Positions 7,159 through 9,923 of a stretch of DNA of 9,923 bases are shown in pieces (within the stretch, counting starts at the first letter, position 1; every line of letters starts with the position of its first letter). The stretch is from Bacteroidota bacterium. Its GTDB lineage: Bacteria; Bacteroidota; Bacteroidia; Bacteroidales; Bacteroidaceae. The translations under genes were made by a program, and so were the position numbers. The notes beneath the pieces were generated by a model, which was given only the letters and a program-made list of their open reading frames with translations, was not told where the DNA came from and did not search any database. The stretch is taken from contig JAEXAJ010000217.1 of NCBI GenBank assembly GCA_023458215.1, positions 1 through 9,923 on the forward strand, given 5' to 3'.

Positions 7159-7362
7159 CTAAGTTAAGTCTGGAAAATCAGTCTCTGGACGTTCAATATC
7201 GATGCATTCTTTTTTAATTCTAATAGTCTCTTTGTTCAAAGCCTCTCTGGGCAGAGCAGATTTTCTGCTTTGTGTTACCCACGATTCCTCGCAGAGGAAA
7301 AGTCCGTTTACTCCTTGCACAAGCGTTATTTCGCCGTTACAGATGATGTTGGTGATACTCAT
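7159..7362 (-). CDS. Hypothetical 67-residue protein in the tetR operon
   Basis: This small protein starts MSITNIICNGEITLVQ. Its start codon overlaps the stop of the upstream 85-residue gene as ATGA, so it is translationally coupled. It has three cysteines (C8, C24, C53), a hydrophobic first third that could form beta strands (ITNIICNGEITLV, then GLFLCEESWV), and a charged C-terminal half rich in K, R, E and D. No signal peptide or membrane segment is seen, so it should be cytoplasmic. I do not recognise the family. Because the three genes TetR, Cys-rich protein and this protein are joined by two 4-bp overlaps, all three are likely needed in fixed ratio. The terminator follows 50 nt downstream. 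It is real by operon context, not by homology. Confidence 0.62.
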   Translation of the reverse strand: MSITNIICNGEITLVQGVNGLFLCEESWVTQSRKSALPREALNKETIRIKKECIDIERPETDFPDLT

Positions 7363-7616
7363 ATATTGATTGTTTTTAGTTGTTCTACCGAAGTGGTGCG
7401 GTATTTAGCCTCCTGCACCAAGCGAAATCCTGCTTGACAAGACCTGCCGCATCTGCCCATGCAAGCAACGGGTGTCGGGTCGAACAGAAGATGGCTAAAG
7501 TGCTTCTTTTCCGAATCGAATACGAAAGAAATCCGATTGTCCACAATTGTACAACCGCTTCCACAAGGGTTGCATTGTAGGCAGGAGGATGTGTGGATGT
7601 TTCTATTTGTTTTCAT
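7359..7616 (-). CDS. Cysteine-rich 85-residue protein in the tetR operon, candidate metal or Fe-S binder
   Basis: This protein starts MKTNRNIHTSSCLQCNPCGS. It contains seven cysteines in two clusters. The first, C12-x2-C15-x2-C18-x3-C22, has the exact spacing of a [4Fe-4S] ferredoxin motif, but the usual proline after the last cysteine is replaced by threonine. The second is C52-x3-C56-x3-C60 (ACMGRCGRSC). Between them are H39 and H42 and a short hydrophobic core (R-I-S-F-V-F). No membrane segment is seen. The start overlaps the tetR stop as ATGA, and the stop overlaps the next gene the same way. I do not recognise a named family. It could bind an iron-sulfur cluster or zinc, or store metal, and might sense metal for the TetR protein. 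These are inferences from the residues and context. Confidence 0.65.
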   Translation of the reverse strand: MKTNRNIHTSSCLQCNPCGSGCTIVDNRISFVFDSEKKHFSHLLFDPTPVACMGRCGRSCQAGFRLVQEAKYRTTSVEQLKTINI

Positions 7617-8239
7617 CTTTCTATTTTTACATTCATGAGCCTTTTCCAGCCTCCTGTGCTAAAGCGGATATACTCACCAATAAAACATTCAATTTCTTCA
7701 CTGGAAAGCTCTTCATGTTGCACCACCTCTTTCATCATATTAACCCACCATGAGCAGGTGAAGTGCATAAAGAATAGAGAAATATCGGTATGCAGATCAG
7801 GGTAGAGCTTTTTCATACCTTCCATATATTCTATACCCATTACTGTACTTCTTTTAATCCATTGTTCCCAATAATCATTGAAACGAGAGTCTTGGATAGA
7901 TGAAAAAAGTAACTTAAATTCTTCACGATACCGTCTTACGATGTTCATTACCTCCTTCATGGATGAGCGATGATATTCTTCGGAGGTAAAGACATCCAAA
8001 GAAAAGGCCTCCGGGCGATTATGATCTTCCAGCATACTGTTCATCGCCTCCAAAAGCGGATGCAACACGTCAGCCAACAAATCGTCCTTACAAGGATAAT
8101 AATTGTAGATGTTGCTCAGACCGATACCCGACAATTTGGATATTTCACGCATAGACACAGCCTTAAAGCCCTTCTTGAAAAAGGCTCTCCTTGCTGTTTC
8201 CAACAATAATTTATGTGTATATTCTTTTGTTGTTTGCAT
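7613..8239 (-). CDS. TetR/AcrR-family transcriptional regulator
   Basis: This 208-residue protein has the standard TetR N-terminal helix-turn-helix: LLLETARRAFFKKGFKAVSM at about 11-30, then R-E-I-S-K-L-S-G-I-G-L-S-N-I-Y-N-Y-Y (31-48) and a C-K-D-D-L-L turn (50-55). The C-terminal half is helical with a W-rich part (C-S-W-W-V) typical of a ligand and dimer domain. It heads an operon with two small genes joined by ATGA overlaps. Palindromes lie just upstream (8267-8286, 8332-8349), one covering the likely start of transcription, which fits autorepression. The ligand is unknown. By context it probably controls the metal-uptake cargo, but whether it also acts on the downstream ZIP and receptor genes cannot be seen. 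C50 is the only cysteine in the DNA-binding domain. Confidence 0.88.
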   Translation of the reverse strand: MQTTKEYTHKLLLETARRAFFKKGFKAVSMREISKLSGIGLSNIYNYYPCKDDLLADVLHPLLEAMNSMLEDHNRPEAFSLDVFTSEEYHRSSMKEVMNIVRRYREEFKLLFSSIQDSRFNDYWEQWIKRSTVMGIEYMEGMKKLYPDLHTDISLFFMHFTCSWWVNMMKEVVQHEELSSEEIECFIGEYIRFSTGGWKRLMNVKIER

Positions 8240-8266
8240 AGGTCAGAACGTAGTTCCTGTTATTAG

Positions 8267-8286
8267 AATACAAAGTACGTTGTATT
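8267..8286. promoter_or_regulatory. 20-bp palindrome, candidate TetR operator
   Basis: The arms AATACAA and TTGTATT flank a central AGTACG whose GTAC core is itself symmetric, so 18 of 20 positions obey the dyad. It lies 28 bp upstream of the tetR start and covers the expected transcription start of the promoter at 8288-8295. Size and position fit TetR autorepression. Seen in the sequence; binding is inferred. Confidence 0.5.
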
Positions 8287-8287
8287 T

Positions 8288-8295
8288 CAAAAATA
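8288..8295 (-). promoter_or_regulatory. Candidate -7 element of the tetR promoter
   Basis: On the minus strand this reads TATTTTTG, a perfect match to the Bacteroides -7 consensus TAnnTTTG. It would start transcription about 40 nt before the tetR ATG, inside the palindrome. No good TTTG -33 element is found 19-21 bp upstream, so the call is tentative. A second option is TACTTTG at 8273-8279 with ATTG 21 bp upstream. Confidence 0.4.
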
Positions 8296-8335
8296 AAACA
8301 ATCCATACAAATGGGTATTTTCTATAAAACAATCC
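8293..8335. repeat. Two direct copies of ATAAAACAATCC, 31 bp apart
   Basis: Identical 12-mers lie at 8293-8304 and 8324-8335. The spacing is about three helical turns, so both would face the same side of the DNA. Each runs into an 18-bp ATCC...GGxAT element (8301-8318 and 8332-8349). An 11-base version, ATAAAACAATC, recurs at 9473-9483, just before HTH2. A regulatory site or a local duplication is possible. Confidence 0.55.
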
Positions 8336-8349
8336 CTATTTGTAGGGAT
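8332..8349. promoter_or_regulatory. 18-bp perfect palindrome, candidate operator
   Basis: ATCCCTA and TAGGGAT are perfect inverted arms around a TTTG centre. A related but imperfect 18-bp element, with ATCCATA and TGGGTAT arms, lies exactly 31 bp to the left at 8301-8318. Tandem pseudo-symmetric sites upstream of tetR suggest two bound dimers. The palindrome is seen; its use is inferred. Confidence 0.45.
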
Positions 8350-8749
8350 ACAAAAAAGGGTATGTAACTATCAGCAGAGCCACTTCACGCCAAACCATAG
8401 TCATAAGTACGTGTATTGCCTCTACCGTATCCTCTTGTTATTCTTATTCTGACCTCTTTCCATGGCTATTATTAATACGCAGGTTATAAATCATGTGTAA
8501 AAACTACTTTAATCTTTTCATGATTCCCATTTTAGTAATGATTAATCGAATATGCTAAAAATGTATCATATAAAACTTCTCTTTTCTGTCATTCTACCTT
8601 TTATCTATTTAGCTTGTCGCCATTAATTAACTCGGATTCATTTTGATAGTTGTGCCGCAAGAGTATTATGACTAATAAATTATTCATGTGTCATTTTGCC
8701 ATAAACAGTCTTTTTATACCACTCTCGGACAGTTTAGAAAACGGCTCTT

Positions 8750-8783
8750 GATTCTTCTTTCATTTGCCGATGAAAATAGAATC
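8750..8783. repeat. Inverted repeat upstream of HTH1, candidate operator or leader hairpin
   Basis: Fourteen-base arms (GATTCTTCTTTCAT at 8750-8763, ATGAAAATAGAATC at 8770-8783) pair at 12 of 14 positions around a 6-base loop. The repeat ends 33 bp before the HTH1 ATG and overlaps a weak -7-like TTCATTTG (8759-8766). It could be an operator for autoregulation or a hairpin in the transcript. Confidence 0.45.
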
Positions 8784-8816
8784 AACACGTTTTATTAACC
8801 ATTAAAAATTAAATGT

Positions 8817-9131
8817 ATGGAAGTAGTAACCATCGAAAAAAGAACATTTTCGTATGTCTGCGAGAGCTTCACGGAGTTTGCCAAACGGATAGAGAGTTTG
8901 TGCAGCAGTCATTCTCAAAAAGTAGAAAACTGGCTGGATAGTCAGGAAGTGTGCCTGTTGTTAGGCTTGAGCAAGCGAACGCTGCAATATTACCGAAGTA
9001 GTGGGCGACTGGCTTATTCTCAAATAGGGAGCAAGATTTATTATAAGTCTTCCGATATTGAAAGAATTATTGCGGACAGTGAAACACAAAATCAGTCACC
9101 CAAACAAATCAAGCCTTATGAAAAGAACTAA
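8817..9131 (+). CDS. Small helix-turn-helix protein (MerR/excisionase-type HTH_17)
   Basis: This 104-residue protein has an N-terminal helical part (about 10-35, with E-S-F-T-E-F-A-K-R-I-E-S-L) and a winged helix-turn-helix at about 39-86: WLDSQEVCLLLGLSKRTLQY, then a Y-R-S-S-G-R-L turn, the wing Q-I-G-S-K-I-Y-Y-K and S-S-D-I-E-R-I-I. This is the HTH_17 arrangement found in excisionases and in tandem regulators of Bacteroidales conjugative transposons. It probably binds element DNA to control excision or transfer genes. Its last 14 bp overlap the start of the DUF3876-like gene, so the two are translated together. The HTH is a distant relative of that in the second HTH protein downstream. Start at 8817 has an A-rich leader. 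Exact role (Xis-like or repressor) is not decidable here. Confidence 0.82.
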   Translation: MEVVTIEKRTFSYVCESFTEFAKRIESLCSSHSQKVENWLDSQEVCLLLGLSKRTLQYYRSSGRLAYSQIGSKIYYKSSDIERIIADSETQNQSPKQIKPYEKN

Positions 9132-9411
9132 AGAATATTATCCGTCCTTCAACTTGTTTTCCATTGTCGGCACATGGGAAAGTGTTAATCTGAATCCTAC
9201 GGTTATCATCTATCGGAACGACAAAGAGTATCTTCTTTCTATTATATATGTATCGGAAACCACCAAACAGGCTTCACCCTCTACTTATGAAATACAGAAA
9301 GACGGTAGCCAGTATTTTATTGCTCCTGCTCCTAAACGGATTTACATAGATTATGATCCAGCGAAAGATGTGCTAAACCTTTCGTCATTGGGTGACTATC
9401 TGCGTAACTAA
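9118..9411 (+). CDS. DUF3876-like small protein of conjugative-element type
   Basis: This 97-residue protein starts MKRTKEYYPSFNLFSIVGTW. The pattern I-V-G-T-W-E-S-V-N-x-x-P-T-V-I-I-Y-R, then a beta strand Y-L-L-S-I-I-Y-V-S-E-T-T, Y-F-I-A and a closing L-N-L-S-S-L-G-D-Y-L-R matches my memory of DUF3876 proteins, which sit beside small HTH genes in Bacteroidales mobile elements. It seems to be a small mostly-beta protein with no signal peptide. I chose ATG 9118, which overlaps HTH1 by 14 bp; an upstream ATG at 9058 would add 20 residues that only shadow HTH1. The function is unknown. Its fixed place between two HTH genes suggests a role in element regulation or maintenance, but this is inferred. 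Confidence 0.68.
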   Translation: MKRTKEYYPSFNLFSIVGTWESVNLNPTVIIYRNDKEYLLSIIYVSETTKQASPSTYEIQKDGSQYFIAPAPKRIYIDYDPAKDVLNLSSLGDYLRN

Positions 9412-9420
9412 TCAATCGAC

Positions 9421-9437
9421 CAGTTAATCTCTAACTG
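9421..9437. repeat. Short inverted repeat between DUF3876-like gene and HTH2
   Basis: CAGTTA (9421-9426) and TAACTG (9432-9437) form a perfect 6-bp stem with a 5-base loop, 10 bp after the DUF3876-like stop. No T run follows, so it is not a clear terminator. It may be an operator or a weak transcript hairpin. Confidence 0.35.
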
Positions 9438-9491
9438 ATTCGCTATCTAGCCATCTTAAAATCAATATTTCAATAAAACAATCTTTCAATC

Positions 9492-9785
9492 ATGGAATTA
9501 ATAAATAAAGATACACCACAAGTCAAAGAATTTATTTCTTCGCTCGACTCAATGCTAAGCGGTATTGAATCAATTGTCAAGCACTATAAGCCCCACCTGA
9601 ACGGAGAACGTTTTCTTTCCAATCATGAGGTTTCTAAAAAACTGAATGTCAGCCTGCGAACCCTGCAAGAATGGCGAGATACAGGCTTAATCCCCTTTAT
9701 CCAGATAAAAGGTAAAATCATCTATCGGCAAAGTGATATTGATAAACTGCTCCAAAAGCATTATTTTGAAAGTTGGAAAGAATAA
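9492..9785 (+). CDS. Second small helix-turn-helix protein (HTH_17, excisionase-like)
   Basis: This 97-residue protein has an N-terminal helix (about 8-32, Q-V-K-E-F-I-S-S-L-D-S-M-L-S-G-I-E-S-I-V) and a winged helix-turn-helix at about 40-88: FLSNHEVSKKLNVSLRTLQE, W-R-D-T-G-L-I-P-F, the wing Q-I-K-G-K-I-I-Y-R and S-D-I-D-K-L-L. The layout is the same as in HTH1, with the same R-T-L-Q core, so the two are probably ancient duplicates, but they have diverged well. Such proteins are common in the regulatory and excision modules of Bacteroidales conjugative transposons. It is separated from the DUF3876-like gene by 80 bp, which holds a short CAGTTA/TAACTG hairpin and an ATAAAACAATC motif, so it may have its own promoter. 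A 13-bp inverted repeat lies downstream. Confidence 0.82.
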   Translation: MELINKDTPQVKEFISSLDSMLSGIESIVKHYKPHLNGERFLSNHEVSKKLNVSLRTLQEWRDTGLIPFIQIKGKIIYRQSDIDKLLQKHYFESWKE

Positions 9786-9868
9786 TCTGCCACTCACAAA
9801 AACATTGTTTTTCGGAATTTAATTTGAATCATTGACTTTTCCAGTGAAGTATTTAGTCTGTGCAAGTC

Positions 9869-9919
9869 TTTAGATAAAAATACGCTCGAAATGCAATGAG
9901 AGGAAGATTTTTATCTAAA
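9869..9919. repeat. 13-bp perfect inverted repeat near the right edge
   Basis: TTTAGATAAAAAT (9869-9881) and ATTTTTATCTAAA (9907-9919) are perfect inverted arms around a 25-bp centre. The structure begins 84 bp after the HTH2 stop. The AT-rich arms make a weak hairpin in RNA and there is no trailing T run on the plus strand, so a protein-binding site for an excision or regulatory protein is as likely as a terminator. What lies downstream is not visible. Confidence 0.6.
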
Positions 9920-9923
9920 CCGA

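Larger units (their letters stand above)
8240..8816. other. 577-bp AT-rich gene-free region between tetR cargo and HTH genes
   Basis: No convincing gene of ordinary length is seen on either strand. The left 110 bp holds the tetR promoter and palindromes. The middle (8462-8626) carries three short overlapping plus-strand frames of 12, 21 and 24 codons, the last resembling a lipoprotein signal peptide. The right end (8750-8783) has an inverted repeat before HTH1. Base composition is more AT-rich than the cargo genes to the left. It may mark the junction between cargo and element backbone. Confidence 0.6.

Noticed and set aside
8385..8460. Minus-strand stretch reading R-I-R-I-T-R-G-Y-G-R-G-N-T-R-T-Y-D-Y-G-L-A before a stop, as a gene remnant
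   Set aside because: It looks protein-like, but it is only about 25 codons with an in-frame stop just upstream and no ATG, and I cannot match it to a family.
9058..9117. Upstream start for the DUF3876-like gene
   Set aside because: The extra 20 residues shadow the end of HTH1; ATG 9118 leaves a short natural overlap.
1..9923. CRISPR array, tRNA, rRNA, integrase or complete insertion sequence
   Set aside because: No regular repeat-spacer pattern, cloverleaf, rRNA segment, recombinase or transposase motif was found on either strand.

Overview
The window looks like part of a Bacteroidales genome (Bacteroides, Parabacteroides or a relative). Three things suggest this: a TonB-dependent receptor of Bacteroidetes type with an N-terminal CarboxypepD_reg-like domain, a DUF4374 surface-type lipoprotein beside it, and A-rich gene starts with little Shine-Dalgarno signal plus a TAnnTTTG-type -7 element. 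The right end carries two small MerR/excisionase-type helix-turn-helix genes around a DUF3876-like gene. That arrangement is typical of the regulatory part of Bacteroidales conjugative transposons, so the left ~8.2 kb is best read as accessory cargo on an integrative element. The element type is an inference; no integrase, transfer gene or att site is visible.

Layout. On the minus strand, reading from right to left: a TetR repressor gene (8239-7613) joined by ATGA overlaps to two small genes, the first cysteine-rich (7616-7359, 7362-7159), ending at a strong terminator (7078-7108). Next come a ZupT-like ZIP metal transporter (7014-6199), an unannotated 37-residue histidine-rich micro-ORF (6152-6039), a class I SAM methyltransferase (6008-5355), an ATGA-coupled DUF1858-like small protein (5358-5119), a shortened HU-like protein (5070-4795), a TonB-dependent receptor (4765-2426) and a DUF4374 lipoprotein (2377-1136). 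A terminator-like hairpin follows (1064-1116). Then come an isoprenylcysteine-methyltransferase-like membrane protein (977-414) and, 7 nt later, the first 135 codons of an exporter-fold ABC transporter that runs off the left edge. Between 8240 and 8816 is a 577-bp AT-rich non-coding stretch with palindromes next to the tetR start. On the plus strand are HTH1 (8817-9131), the DUF3876-like gene (9118-9411) and HTH2 (9492-9785), then a 13-bp inverted repeat at the right edge.

How the parts may work together. The receptor and DUF4374 lipoprotein pair resembles the Bacteroides xenosiderophore system XusA/XusB. The ABC protein has features of the IrtAB/YbtPQ branch, whose exporter-fold proteins import siderophores. 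With a ZIP transporter, a His-rich peptide, a Cys-rich peptide and a TetR regulator, the cargo reads as a metal or metallophore acquisition island: outer-membrane capture, possible inner-membrane import, and two methyltransferases of unknown substrate. The metal and ligand cannot be read from sequence. The most novel item is the His-rich micro-ORF, which fills the otherwise unexplained gap between the ZIP and methyltransferase genes.
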